Assembly (NCBI GenBank): GCA_037074705.1 | Contig: CM073590.1 | Coordinates: 51,115,895 to 51,179,894 of the forward strand | Reading direction: 5' to 3' | DNA: 64,000 bases | Source: Zhengitettix transpicula | Lineage: Eukaryota > Arthropoda > Insecta > Orthoptera > Tetrigidae | Part shown: one piece after another, positions 1-10,172 of the stretch | Numbering within the stretch: position 1 is the first letter of the stretch | Layout: every line of letters begins with the position of its first letter | The notes under the pieces: model-generated | What the model was told of the DNA's origin: nothing | Databases searched by the model: none | The model's input: the letters and a program-made list of their open reading frames with translations, nothing else | Translations under genes and position numbers: made by a program

Positions 1-154
1 TTATATCTTCTTCAATACGGGTTCAATAATGCGTGCCACGAGGGTGTAAATAAAACTCCGGCAAAGTTATTTTTACGTTGAGAGTTAAATTCTCCTCTGT
101 AATTTAAAATGGAAACTAAACAATTCGGATAATATTAGTACGACAGCAAAGCGT

Positions 155-435
155 AAAATTTGGGATGAAGCTGTAACTAATTTGCAGAAGGCGCGCATAA
201 AGTCGCCGCTAGGGACAATACTGGTAGGCAAGACCACACTTATGAGGCAGGTGAAACAATTTCCTCAAAGTTGAAAATTGAAACAGATTTCTGCCAAACT
301 AGATTTCAAATGGTCCCCACCAGTTAAAATGGTACGATTCTTATCTCCCGTTACAGAGGAATTGGTTTGTCCAAGTCGGGAGTAATCTTTAGAAAGGCCC
401 ATGTTAGCCATTTGAAGCCGTATTACACCTCTTAA
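155..435 (+). pseudogene. Decayed Ty3/gypsy-like integrase C-terminal fragment
   Basis: Translating the + strand in pieces gives matches to the end of a Ty3/gypsy-type integrase: a helix-like stretch with LQKAR near 195, then KWSPPVK near 310, RFLSPV near 335 and the characteristic end RKAHVSHLKPYYTS at about 394-432, followed by a stop at 433-435. The pieces lie in different frames and are interrupted by stops, so no protein can be made. In the family this part follows the catalytic core and helps bind target chromatin. The catalytic core is not in the window; it would lie to the left. The call rests on remembered family motifs. Confidence 0.5.
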
Positions 436-800
436 AACTTGAAACAAAGCTCTCTCTCGGAGTAATTCTTGACGTTCTTCGAAAAGTTTTCAATGTTTAA
501 CTATAAAACAAAAGTGTATATTTGGTAAAGTAACAAAGCTGTTATTATGCGTTTGGTTTGGGTGCTGTGAAGAAGACATACTCAGCCGTAAGGGACTTAT
601 TAAAGATATCAGGAGTTTTCGGTTCTCCAAGGAATGTTTTCACCTTTTTTTTCGAAGCATAATAAATTGATGGCATATTTATGATTTCAGTTTTTATTTA
701 TGAGGCAGATATCAAATATGGACGTTGAGCTGAACCTCAAGACACTCGTAGTGCAAAAGGACATCGTCACTGTCATCAGCATGCGGGGAGACAGTGAACC
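436..800. other. Non-coding stretch, possible 3' part of the gypsy-like element
   Basis: No supported gene. It lies between the integrase-like stop and the 3' tail of the LINE. If the LINE at 801-3930 is removed, this stretch joins the possible polypurine tract at 4050, about 0.5 kb after the integrase end. That is a plausible distance for the 3' untranslated part of one LTR element. Confidence 0.3.
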
Positions 801-824
801 TTTTATTATTATTATTTTTTATTT
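801..824 (-). repeat. LINE 3' tail (A-rich with AAT repeats)
   Basis: On the minus strand this reads as an A-rich tail with several AAT units. It lies at the 3' end of the Jockey-type element, as expected for target-primed insertion, and it fixes the element's orientation. Confidence 0.55.
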
Positions 825-1110
825 AAATTAAGTTTTAGTCCGGAGACTTTACAGTTGTGATAATAATGTAATAAAAGTATTTACAATTGTAAAAATTAAA
901 CAAATAAAACAAAAGGTATTTACAATTTGTAAATATTTGTGGTCTTGGATGTGACCCTTGTCATAAGTTTGAGACTTATTTTCCACATTTTAGCCGGCAT
1001 GATGTTAGCGATCGATCTGGTCATTGGGGAAACTTCGTGTTTCAAAAGCGTTAATAAGGTTACGGGGGAAGATGGGAGAAGGTAGTGCCAGTTGGTAGGA
1101 GGGGCTAGAG

Positions 1111-2924
1111 TTAGATAATTCCGGAGTGATTTAGGGGGAGGATGATGTCAATTGGGAGTTTACGTTTTAGTCTGCGATTTAGTGAAGGAGGGCGTGGGAT
1201 ACTGTAGAATAGCTCAATGGTGGGATTTGGATGGTTGATCGAGCCATTTATAAGAGCCTTGGTAGATTTATGAATTATGGCAGGAATTAGGGGAATTTCA
1301 AGTTCTTTGTGGAGTATTTATCTCTAAAGCCGTATTAAGCAGGATGAATGAGGTGGGTTAATTTTTTGCTAAGGAGGGGCAGATGGAGTTTTTCGAACAG
1401 TTTGGATAAAGAGGGGAGGAGACTGATGGGTCTATAACTATGTGGAAAGAATTTGGGTTTATTTGGCTTTGGGATCATTATTATATGTGCGTGGTTCCAG
1501 GCTATTGGGTAATATGTTGTACGGATGATTGCATTGAAAATGATTGTTATTAAGGTTGATGCTTTTTTAAGGAGGTTTTTCAGGTGGAGGGGAGTGATAA
1601 GGTCATGACCGGCGGAGTGTTTATTTTTTAATTTGTTTATGGTTGAGCGGACTAGGGGAGGACTAAATAGTTTAGGTAGAGCTGACAGTTGAAGAGGTTG
1701 GAGGCGAGTGTTATTTATCTTGTTATTGTGGTAAAAGTTAATTGTTTGGTTTGGAGAGAATTGGGATGTGAGAATGTTTGCGAATAGATTAGCTTTATGG
1801 GCTGGAGAGGTATACCATTGGTTTTGATGTTTGAGCGGAGGGATATCACAATGAGGTTTGGTTAGGATTTTGGTTTTTCTCCATATGGAGTAGTCGGAGG
1901 AATTCAGTTGTTGGAAATGATTAAAGTAGTTTGCGTCGAAGATGTCTTTTAATGCTAGTTTGAGCTGTCGGGAAATAGTGTTAAAGTGGGTTTTGTCAGC
2001 TGGGTGTTTAGATGCAATCCATCTTTTACGGGAATATTTTTTTGTGTATAGAAGGTCTTTTATGATGGGGTTTAAGGGATATTGACAACGTTTCTTAGTT
2101 AGGGTTGGTAAGCGGGAATCTGATGCAGAAGAAAGGATGAGTGTTTGCAAGTTGTCAAGAGCTGTGTCAATATCGGAAGGAGATTTGAGAGGAATTTGTA
2201 AATTTATTTGTGGGTCGATGAGAGAAGAGTAACGTTGCCAATTTATAAAGTGGCTATTTATATTCGGAAAAGCGAGTGGAATTACAGTAAGATTAAGATG
2301 GGCGACATAAGGGAGGTGATCTGAGGAAAGTTCGTGCAGTACTGAAGATTTCGTAAAGTAGTGGGAGGTTTTAAAATAGATAAAGAAGTCAAGGATATCT
2401 GGAGATCTTGCATTGTCTGGATATAAGGTGGGCTCCGGAGGGAAGATAATTTGGTGTGGTTTATGGAGGATAAAATTGTATTGGTTGATTCCTCTGGGAT
2501 TGGGAATTCCTTTATCTAAAATGGGGATGCTTAGCATTGAAATCGCCTCCTAAAATGAAAGGAGCATGGCATGCATTTAGGAGTTTAGACCAAAAGTCAT
2601 GTGGAAGAGTTATAGAAGGCGAAGAGTAGAAGCTGGCTATGTTAATTGATTGGTTGTTATAGAGGTTTAGTGTTAATTGGAATTCTTTGGTCGTTATGGG
2701 AGGAAGCTCATTATGATTAGTGGAGTTTTTGATAAGGATAGCGGATCCTCCTTTTCTGATGAAGTCAGGGTTTTGTACTCATGGATGTTGAGACGGTGGG
2801 TGTGCGTGAGTTTGGTTTCTATTTTGTGGGTATTTAGAAAAAGGGAAAGTTCGTGGAATTTGTTGTATACTCCTCGGGCATTCCATGTGCATATGAAGAA
2901 GTTTTTGTGAGGATAAGGGTTCAT
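1111..2924 (-). pseudogene. LINE ORF2: endonuclease-reverse transcriptase, broken
   Basis: ORF2 of Jockey-type elements nicks target DNA (APE-type endonuclease) and copies the RNA there (reverse transcriptase). The endonuclease start, with WNARG, is at about 2871-2885. GGDFNAKH is at 2527-2550 in another frame, and SDHLP is at about 2310-2325 inside the longest open stretch (1335-2537, 400 codons). That stretch ends soon after SYRPISLLP, which marks the start of the reverse transcriptase fingers/palm. The catalytic YADD box is absent. After the stop at 1335, a third frame (about 1310 down to 1111) encodes a C-terminal segment with NHPNPTIE and RRLKRKLP, typical of the end of Jockey ORF2. The gene therefore has a large internal deletion plus frameshifts and is dead. 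Confidence 0.8.
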
Positions 2925-3832
2925 TTATTTAGCCTCAATAAGCTTGGATAATAGGGTTGAAAATGGAGTGATAAGGGAGATGATTCTATCAATTTTGGTG
3001 CAAAACGATAGTAGTATTTGGTCTTGGTTCGAAGTGTTAGCTTGGGTTGATTGTGAAGGATGTTGTACTTGTGAAGAGGGGGAATATTTTAGGATACTGG
3101 CGTAGGAATGGGCATTGCTATTTTTACTAAATGTAGGTTGGGGAGATGTGTGATTGGGAGTGCAGTTTGAGGTTGATGAGGTAGAGGGTTTGTATAGGTT
3201 GGGTTTGTTGTAGAAATTTTGAAGCGATTTATAATGTGGACAGCCCCGATAGTTCGCAGTGTGTGGGCCTTTGCAATTGGTGCAAATTGGGGTAGAGGAT
3301 TTTGGGTTAGGACACTTTGAAGAGAGGTGATAGGATTCGCAGCGGTCACGGGGGGGGGGGGGGGTATTGTGGCAGTAGTTTTTTGAGTGACCGAAGGCTT
3401 GGCACTTCATACATTGGACAAAGGATCTTTTTGTTTTAGGAGGTTCAATTTTTACATTACAGTGGTATAGAGTAGTTATTTCAAAGATTGTATGGTTTTT
3501 GGGGTCACGGGAAAGATCCAGGAAAATTAGGGGAAGCTGATGAAAATGAGAGGGAGTAGCACTTGGCGAGGTGTGGCGGGAGGGGCACTATCTGTAGATT
3601 CTTCTTCGTTTTGAATAATTTGGAAACGGTTTGATGTGAGAAAAGGAGAGTTTTGATGAGAGTTGTGGTTGTTTGATGTTGTAGGGTTTGTGATGCTAGG
3701 TGGTGTATTTGAGGGAATGCCTTTTCTTTTTTTTGAAGAAGTAGTCGTAAAAGCTGGGGAGAGAGGGATAGATAATTCGTTAGAGTCAGTTGATGACTGG
3801 TTGAGGTTTTCACCTACAAGATACATATCCAT
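2925..3832 (-). pseudogene. LINE ORF1: gag-like zinc-knuckle protein, frameshifted
   Basis: In this family ORF1 encodes an RNA-binding gag-like protein. The N-terminal part starts at an ATG at 3830-3832 and is open to about 3527, rich in Ser/Thr/Pro/Asn. After a frame change the C-terminal part (about 3410-2925) contains Cys/His knuckles: CQAFGHSKNYC near 3405, C-x2-C-x3-H type CTNCKGPH near 3285, and RGCPH near 3240. A stretch of prolines comes from the G-run at 3350-3364, which is a likely place for a length-change frameshift. It lies directly upstream of ORF2, as expected for the element. Confidence 0.7.
3350..3364. repeat. G15 mononucleotide run
   Basis: Fifteen consecutive G residues on the + strand (C on the coding strand) inside LINE ORF1. 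Such runs change length easily and are prone to sequencing error, so the reading frame here is uncertain. Confidence 0.9.
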
Positions 3833-4049
3833 GATGGAGACGGGAGCCTCGAGTTGGGGCTGCTGCGTTGCGATGCTGACGCTCTCGAAGGGGCGGCAGG
3901 GGGCGAGGGGAGCTAGATGGAGGCATACGAGTGCATTAATTTTTAGACATATTAACCGGCCTTTTTTCAGACGAATAAATATGTATCGGGGTCAGTTATC
4001 TTTATGATATTTATCTACATGTTGTATGTGTATAACTTCAACCCCTTTC

Positions 4050-4069
4050 GGGGAGGGAGTGTGACAACC
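4050..4069 (+). promoter_or_regulatory. Possible polypurine tract and start of a 3' LTR
   Basis: A ten-base all-purine run (GGGGAGGGAG, 4050-4059) is followed at once by TGTGACAACC. LTR retrotransposons prime plus-strand DNA from such a tract just before an LTR that starts with TG. Orientation (+) and position fit the integrase end at 155-435 if the LINE is a later nested insertion. I cannot confirm it, because the other LTR is not in the window and I found no LTR end. Confidence 0.3.
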
Positions 4070-5238
4070 GTATGGATGTTGGTTGAAAAGCATTACATAA
4101 AAATAACGAAAAATCAACCAAAATTGGTGTTGAATCCGGGGATATGCATGTCACACTATTTAATTATGACAATCAACTTGACATTTAACTCTCCCAAACG
4201 GGGGTGGACGGGGGATTGACATTTTCTAACATGTTAAACAGTCTATATTTTCGTGGAATAAATAATTGTCGGGGTCCATGTCACATCCACACCCATGTAG
4301 TTTAATAAAAAATTTTAAAAACTGAATATTATTATAATTATATTGAAGGCATGGTTTTTTAGCGAGATGTATCACATATTTTAATTTTGTATCTGTATTT
4401 TATTCGTAAATAAAACATTCAATATAATCGGTATTGTCTTTATCTGAGACAAGAAGACTTTCTTACGCAACACGTCAACTTTTCAAGTATCTTTTTAATC
4501 TCATGACCTTTGATCTTACGCAATAAACTAAGTTATTATACATTTATGAAAATAATACTATTACGAACATTGGTGTGTATCACAATATACATGTATATAT
4601 TTACGTTTGCCGGTCAAAATAGTAGATTGTTGATGGTAGGACTTACACAATACCCCGCACACTTTCCTCGACATGTGAGGTTCTTTTCCTTGTTTGCCCA
4701 CGCTCAAAACAGGCGGTAGTAGAGTATTAAGGACGTGGGATCGGGTACAGCGAGTAGCAACTATTGGTCCTTTCATATATGTCTTTCGATATTATACAAA
4801 ACACTGAGTATGGTCGACGTAAATACTTTAAACTAAGAGTACCTCTACGAAAGGATTACGAGTTTATATTTTCTGGAAATTTTTAATACAAGTAAGTGTC
4901 TTTAACCTATTGCTGTGAAGAAATAGCGTGACAGGAGAATCAGATAGTACACAATTAAAAACAACACCTTTTTAATGATAGATCACAAGAAAATATTGTT
5001 ATATGAAGAACGTTTTTATACAGAAATTTGTAGATAAAACCCCAACAAAAGCTGCATCTGGTAGGTCGGAATTTTACTACTTACCCCACACCCTTCCGAT
5101 GGTGGGAGACTGGTTTGTTGTGGGGTCGCATCACTTCGTTCACCGTGTCGCAAACACATAGGAGGCAGCTGGCCGACTATTGCAATAGAAGTAGCGAACA
5201 ACTCTAACGGTAGGCCCATGAAAAACTAACAGACGTAC
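4070..5238. other. AT-rich flank without a supported gene
   Basis: If an LTR starts at 4060, its body should lie here; there is an AATAAA at about 4408-4413. I recognise no coding region, RNA gene or clear repeat. This flank is present once in the window and was not amplified with the array. Confidence 0.4.
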
Positions 5239-5328
5239 CTCGGCTTGTGGAAACCTTAGTTTTGGAAACGAGAGTGAGGAAGAGGCATCCCCAGAGGTAG
5301 CTCCTTCCACCTCTCCGGGAAGATTCAC
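5239..5328 (-). other. Candidate 90-nt internal exon of an unknown gene
   Basis: On the minus strand a pyrimidine-containing stretch ending in TCACAG precedes this segment, and GAG followed by GTACGT ends it: good acceptor and donor consensus. Between them are exactly 30 open codons in phase 0, giving a mixed hydrophilic peptide (LPGEVEGATSGDASSS, then PKLRFPQAE). I do not recognise the protein. Chance cannot be excluded, since no neighbouring exon was identified. Confidence 0.18.
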
Positions 5329-6204
5329 CTGTGATTGAAGAGCACTCACAGTCTTCCTTGATACGTATGTAACATGTCCAGCGCAGTTACGTAAAGTGAT
5401 GCGAATACAATTAATATTCACATACAAGATTACGCTGATTAACGTTAAATGCGCTTCCGTAAACCTCAAGTAAAGTTCTATCAGGTTCTGATTAACACAG
5501 TTCATACTTTCAAATTTAATATAAACACAGTTACTGTAAACTCTTACATTTACGTTGATCTACGTAGAATACAATTTATTCAAACCACAAACAAAGTTCT
5601 ATTTGGTTACAGAAATACAGTTCGAAGACATATCTTTCAATCGTGGGGTAAATACACAATTAAAGTTCACACAAGACTTCTATTTTACAGAAATACACTT
5701 GCGGCAGGATATTTTAGAAATCAAAGTACATGGGGTATGGCCGCTATGGGCAAATCATGGAGGAACTTCGACACTTGATTAAATTTCAGCCGCATAGATT
5801 GTCCGTCGTCAGCACCCCCGGGATGACGTAGCTTAGATCTCGGCTAATCAACTGGTCAGAAGCACTAGGGTACAATCATTTCCCCTAATTCCGTAGAATT
5901 CCAGTTTATGTAATTAAATTTAGTGACCAACCAGGTCTTGATGAAGTGCAGTCTGCAATATTACGTTCACATTATATAAAACCCAGGTAAACATAAGTAA
6001 TATAATTTAATTTAGATTGTGTGGAATTACAACATTCACATGTATTTCTTGAAAAAGCTAAAACCAAAATTGACTGGAATGAAAGTTAATAATTTTAAAA
6101 ATCACGCAAATTTGTACTTATATTTTTCAAAGAGCAACGTGAAGGCAGAACTTACGATGGATGACTTGAAAACTGCACACATTGAGCTTTGTAGCGACCA
6201 GTTG

Positions 6205-6240
6205 CCGCCAAGTTGTCCGCCAAGTTGTCCGACAAACTGA
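6205..6240 (+). repeat. 12-bp tandem repeat, three units
   Basis: Two perfect copies of CCGCCAAGTTGT followed by a diverged third (CCGACAAACTGA). In the + frame they encode PPSC PPSC PT at the end of a 66-codon open stretch. The same repeat is in the other three copies of the segment. Confidence 0.85.
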
Positions 6241-6543
6241 ACGTCACCGAATTACTTTGTTGCCATGATCTGAGGATTTCCAAAGTTCAAAAACTTATTT
6301 TAATAAACTATTTGAACGAATACATTAAGAACAATGTCCCATAAGAGGATGTGAGTTGGTCCTTACCTGAATCACCAACAACACGAACTCGGCTGCTTAC
6401 AGCTCGCTTATTTCGGAAACCAGCACCAACAGTGAAATGAATATAACCAATGTTCCGATAAATATTTAAAAATTTTGAATTGCGATTTATAATTTAGATA
6501 CTGAAATTTTGATTGAGTGACAGCAGGGAGGAGATTGAAAATT

Positions 6544-6882
6544 TTAAATCGAATTTGCGTAGACGAAACGGGCTTTTATATCTTGAGGAGATATCGTTCG
6601 GCGGGGACAGGGTTCGGTTTCGTCTACTACCGAAGAAATGTCGGTCAGGGACGAGGAGGCCGCGCTCTCGGGCAGTGCGTCGGAGTCGTCGTTGTCCGAG
6701 ATGTCGTCTATCGGAAAAATATAGACGAATTTATAATTTAAAATTTCCTCCCTCGTGAAATGAGGTTTCGGTTGAGGGGGCTGAGTCAAAATGGGAGGCT
6801 CCTGTTTATTCGCGGCGGGGGGATCAAAATTTGGTTTCTCATATATACAGGAGCAAAAAAAATTCACGAAAGTTCGAAACAT
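6544..6882 (-). CDS. Hypothetical 112-residue protein in captured segment
   Basis: ATG at 6880-6882 (minus). The product has a Cys/Phe-rich start (FFCSCIYEKP), a Pro-rich part (PPAANKQEPP, TQPPQPKP) and an acidic Ser-rich part (DDISDNDDSDALPES, SSLTDISS). The non-random composition and higher local GC are the only signs of coding. Overlapping + frames are also open here, so GC content alone may explain it. A TATATAAG lies only about 10 bp before the ATG, too close for a normal promoter. Intact copies are at 20787-21125, 30829-31167 and 40875-41213, but those are recent duplicates and give no independent evidence of selection. Confidence 0.2.
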   Translation of the reverse strand: MFRTFVNFFCSCIYEKPNFDPPAANKQEPPILTQPPQPKPHFTREEILNYKFVYIFPIDDISDNDDSDALPESAASSSLTDISSVVDETEPCPRRTISPQDIKARFVYANSI

Positions 6883-7828
6883 TGCTTATATAAAGTTTCA
6901 CTCACGTGTGATATGCAATTCTGCTTCCGTCTAGCGCCTTGTCTTCAAACGAAGTGATGCTTGGTAACGATGACATTGTTGAGGATTTCTCACCTTGGTC
7001 AGTGATGTAAGCAATATAAATATTTATTAATAAAAATTATTGACTGAGTGTCTTAATATTCTACGAAACAAAACCGTGGTGAAATGCTGGAATTCCACGT
7101 CATTACGATTTGTTTTGCCATTATAAAGTGTACCTACATTTATAGTCCGTAAGGCTTAAATATTCTTCAATTGCAAAGAATAATTGATACATGTCCTACC
7201 AGTGTGGAAGGAAAGGAATATCTTATACACAGGACTAATTACTAATTTCATTTCTTCATGGATAAAATGCAATTTAGTTATATTTCTAGAGTTCCCAAAA
7301 GAATTTTCATGGTTTACACGGACGCGAGCGTTGAGTTTGAGTATAATTTTAATAGTTTAGCCCCACCCGTGAAGAATTGACTGTAAATTGAATGTAATAA
7401 TTAATCTCACCTTCATCCGTAACCCGAGGTTCGACTAGGATATTTTCTTTATTTTTATGGAATACCCCTCCACCCTAGCCTTCACGGTTCTCTCCTACGA
7501 AGCCGATAGGGTTTGTAATTATAGCCGGAATATATTTAAAAATATTATGAGTCTTATTGATCCCTCAAAATATTTATTCGACGCAACTATCGACAGGTTA
7601 ACATTTTTGGACATTTCTAGCCTCGCCCACGTCAAACCAACCCTCCAACCCACGCAAACATACGCGCGCCTGTGGTTGTCATATGAAAGGTCAGTGACGT
7701 CTATAACCACGATTTGTATCAAATATCTGTTGTTTTCGCTTTATATTCTGGCAACTTCCTCCGCGCCTACCCCTAGCCGTGCTCCCCACGAAACCCGAAA
7801 GGGATTCAAATTATATACAAACAAAGTC

Positions 7829-7972
7829 GTAGAAATACTATCAATCTAATTAATTAAAAATATATAATTATTAAATACGAATATCGTCCTCAATTGTATG
7901 TTTAAAAATTTCCATATTGATGCAACGAAAATTTTGCACACATAATATAGGTAGAAATACTATAAATCTAAT
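7829..7972. repeat. Direct repeat pair, 122 bp apart
   Basis: GTAGAAATACTAT followed by AATCTAATT occurs at 7829 and again at 7951 with one internal mismatch. It lies in a very AT-rich stretch. It may be a remnant of internal duplication; no function is evident. Confidence 0.6.
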
Positions 7973-8381
7973 TCCCCTTAAAAATATGTATATCACAAAA
8001 TTTAGACCGTTTAATATTTTTGAAAATTAAAACCCTCCTCCACACTCGCCACAATGATCAATTGAAAATCACATTAATCTCAGCGACATTTATAAGCTTT
8101 GATTTTGATCCTAATCTCGGCTGTTTTCGCATTATTATTTTCTAACGCGCACGCATAAGGGTTCTGCGTTCCCACGTTAAAAGGGGATGAAATTATACTC
8201 ATATTACTTAGGTATTACATAGGTGTAAAAACTGCCAATCGCTTTGACTCGTACAAATATTTTTCCGCAAACATATTGGGTGTATTAGAATTTTTAAATT
8301 TTTCCAACCATGTCCATCCCCAATCCCCGGGATTGATCGACGCGTCTTACCCCGACAGAGTTTGTTTTCTGATGGTAAAGA

Positions 8382-8600
8382 TGTTATAAATTGGAGCACG
8401 TTTGCTTGTATTTATTTAAAAAATATTTTTAATTGATAGTGGATAATTATAAAGTGCATTTCGTGACTGAGACGACTCCCTTGAAATCCATCTTCTCGTA
8501 TCTTCGCATATAAATACGACGGACTACAAATTCTTTAATTTACAGACACAATGACAGGAGTTGGTAAGTACAAATGGAAATACAGTCCTAACATACAACA
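8382..8600 (+). repeat. Candidate 5' LTR of BEL/Pao copy 1
   Basis: The segment begins TGTTATA and ends TACAACA, so its ends are near-inverted (TGTT...AACA) as LTR ends usually are. It contains a TATA box at 8509 and is followed after 7 bp by the presumed primer-binding region. The 3' LTR, which would prove it, is missing from every copy, so the left boundary is a guess. Confidence 0.3.
8509..8516 (+). promoter_or_regulatory. TATA box of the BEL/Pao promoter
   Basis: TATAAATA, with a pyrimidine/AC-rich start-like region about 25-35 bp downstream. It lies at the expected place, shortly before the primer-binding region and about 0.7 kb before gag. The same box is at 22752, 32793 and 42839. Confidence 0.45.
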
Positions 8601-8607
8601 TAAAATA

Positions 8608-8628
8608 TTGGTCCTTCCGGGACTGGAT
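8608..8628 (+). promoter_or_regulatory. Probable primer-binding region of BEL/Pao
   Basis: TTGGTCCTTCCGGGACTGGA resembles the TTGGTCCTTCG-type sequence I associate from memory with the start of the internal region of insect BEL/Pao elements, where a tRNA primes minus-strand synthesis. The match is imperfect and the tRNA was not identified. A 56-codon frame from the ATG at 8551 runs through it to 8721 and is probably chance. Confidence 0.35.
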
Positions 8629-8721
8629 ATTGAAGCAGAATTCTCCGTGTTTATTCGTCCTCATAGACGTTCAGTGAATATTACGCAGCATTACGCAATC
8701 ACGCAGATTCAGAAATTGTGA

Positions 8722-9221
8722 TCAAACATTACTTCACAAATCACTTCTACCACTGTGCGGCGGGAGGAAACAATACGGAGACGAACAGAGCAACGTGTCG
8801 TATTAGGAGAGAACATTCATTCAAATATATCGCAGCACGGAACCACGTTGTCGCAGCCATTCAGCGAAATACATCGCAGCACGAGCCACGTTCCAGCATC
8901 CAGCCATATTGTACTTAGCACCACACGCCATCAACGGGCAGGCATCGCATAACATCAGCAGCAAAGGTGCATTGGAAGGTGACGTATCAAAATATATATT
9001 AATTTATTCCCATCACATCGTACGACGACTACGCATCGCACAGCGTCAACGTTTATAACAGCGCGTTGCAACTCGCATCAACTACGTCACAGCCGACGTC
9101 ATTACTTGACAACTCATTTCCAAATTGCATCGTTTGTAGCGGAAGCGAGTATTCAAGAGGTTTGCGGATCATTGTGTTCACTTGTGATTTATAAATATAG
9201 CGACGATATATTATTGTAATC
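8722..9221 (+). other. BEL/Pao 5' untranslated leader
   Basis: Leader between the primer-binding region and gag. It contains a repeated CGCAGCACG motif at 8831 and 8875 followed by CCACGTT, and many CATCGCA/CAGC words. Open frames of about 65 codons here look like chance. The leader may hold packaging signals, but nothing specific can be shown. Confidence 0.5.
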
Positions 9222-10172
9222 ATGGAAAACTCAGCATTGAAGTCTCTGAAACGGAAACGAGGTTCAATTAAAGCTCGACTTTCGTCATTCCGTAGTCACG
9301 TAGAATCTTTCCAAGATCAACAACAATTATCTGAAATAGAATTATTAGAGTTGGAACAGCGTCTCAAGCGGGTTGATGAACCATTTTCGGAATTTGACAT
9401 TTGTCATAGTAACATTTTGGAAGTCGTAGAAGAAGACGATCTTGAGGATGTTGAGAATTATAGAGCCGAGGTTGAAGAATCGTAGTTTAAAATCTCGGCA
9501 AGGGCACGTCAAATAGTACATAAATTTAAAATTATAAAGACAGATGATGGGAATTATTTGCACGCAGCTTCAAACAGTGAATCAAATGCCGGTTCTCAAC
9601 GCAATGCTAGAAACGTGAAACTACCAGTTTTAAAACTGCCGGAATTTGACAGATCATATGAAAAATGGTTAGCTTTTTATGATACTTTCAAGTCTGTAAT
9701 ACAATCAAACGGTAAAATATCCGCAGTCCAGAAATTTCACTATTTAAGCAGTTCATTGGTTGGTGAAGCAGCAGAAGTCATTAAAGGATTGCAAATTTCT
9801 GAAATAAATTACAACGCTGCGTGGAAATTACTAGAAAGACGCTAACAAAACAAACCACTCATGATTCACAATCACATCAAAGGTATTGTGGAATATCCAA
9901 AGCTTACAAGACAAAGTTTATCCGTATTACGTGATTTATTAAATGCAATACAAGGACACATGCGAGCATTAGAAGCATTAGGACAGCAAGTTGGAAGTTG
10001 GAATAATCTACTAATGTATATAATTGCAGATAAACTTGACTCGAATACAAAAAGGGAATGGGAAAAGCAGCAAGTCGGAAATCCCGAAATGCCGGAAGTC
10101 TCAGCTCTGACAGATTTAGTAGAAAAACAATGTCAATTCCTTCAAAAGATTAACAAAGAAACAAAGGAATAG
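9222..10172 (+). pseudogene. gag: BEL/Pao gag, N-terminal and capsid part, with in-frame stops
   Basis: Gag forms the particle that packages the element RNA. The start is the ATG at 9222; LKRKRGSIKARLSSFRSHVE directly after it is typical of BEL gag N-termini. The frame continues through KLPVLKLPEFD (about 9618) and FYDTFKSVI (about 9678) to LVEKQCQF (about 10120), which matches the conserved BEL gag region. Three stops lie in this one frame: TAG 9483, TAA 9843 and TAG 10170. The same stops occur in all four copies, so they predate the amplification. Confidence 0.8.

Larger units (their letters stand above)
801..3930 (-). mobile_element. Jockey-clade non-LTR retrotransposon (LINE), internally deleted
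   Basis: Read on the minus strand this is a LINE in the order 5' GC-rich leader (about 3835-3930), ORF1 with zinc knuckles, ORF2 with endonuclease and the start of reverse transcriptase, a short ORF2 C-terminal piece, and an A/AAT-rich tail at 801-824. The motifs (WNARG, GGDFNAKH, SDHLP, SYRPISLLP) are those of the Jockey clade. About 1.1 kb or more of the reverse transcriptase is missing: the ORF breaks at 1335 just after the SYRPISLLP region, and the next recognisable part (about 1111-1310) is the far C-terminus. Several frameshifts are present. I could not find target-site duplications, so both ends are approximate. Confidence 0.8.
5378..8381. repeat. Captured flank segment, copy 1 (unknown 3-kb sequence)
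   Basis: This 3.0-kb segment occurs four times (also from 19621, 29663 and 39709) with very few differences. Copy 1 is the only one whose left neighbour is not 5S spacer. It is mostly AT-rich with a GC-rich patch at about 6590-6830. Open stretches occur on both strands: 5449-5778 (+, 109 codons), 6040-6240 (+, 66 codons), 6544-6882 (-, 112 codons) and 7457-7849 (+, 130 codons). None is recognisable. At 5520-5700 there are loose repeats of a motif like AAAGTTCTAT...ACAGAAATACA. It could be decayed transposon, non-coding host DNA or an unknown element. Confidence 0.85.

Noticed and set aside
4561..5219. Short minus-strand frames in the left flank (about 70 codons each)
   Set aside because: No motifs, no conservation evidence and no supporting promoter or splice context.
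5449..5778. 109-codon open frame
   Set aside because: Its sequence comes from loosely repeated AT-rich motifs and an overlapping frame is equally open; no recognisable protein.
7426..7440. GGTTCGACTAGG resembling a tRNA B box
   Set aside because: Does not fit the B-box end and no A box or cloverleaf was found around it.
7457..7849. 130-codon open frame in the captured segment
   Set aside because: No recognisable domains, an open frame also exists on the opposite strand, and the surroundings are low-complexity AT-rich DNA. Its presence in four copies reflects recent duplication only.
8551..8721. 56-codon frame starting MTGVGKYKWK after a TATA box, with GTAAGT nearby suggesting a first exon
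   Set aside because: It runs through the presumed primer-binding region of the BEL/Pao element, so the TATA box is better explained as the LTR promoter.
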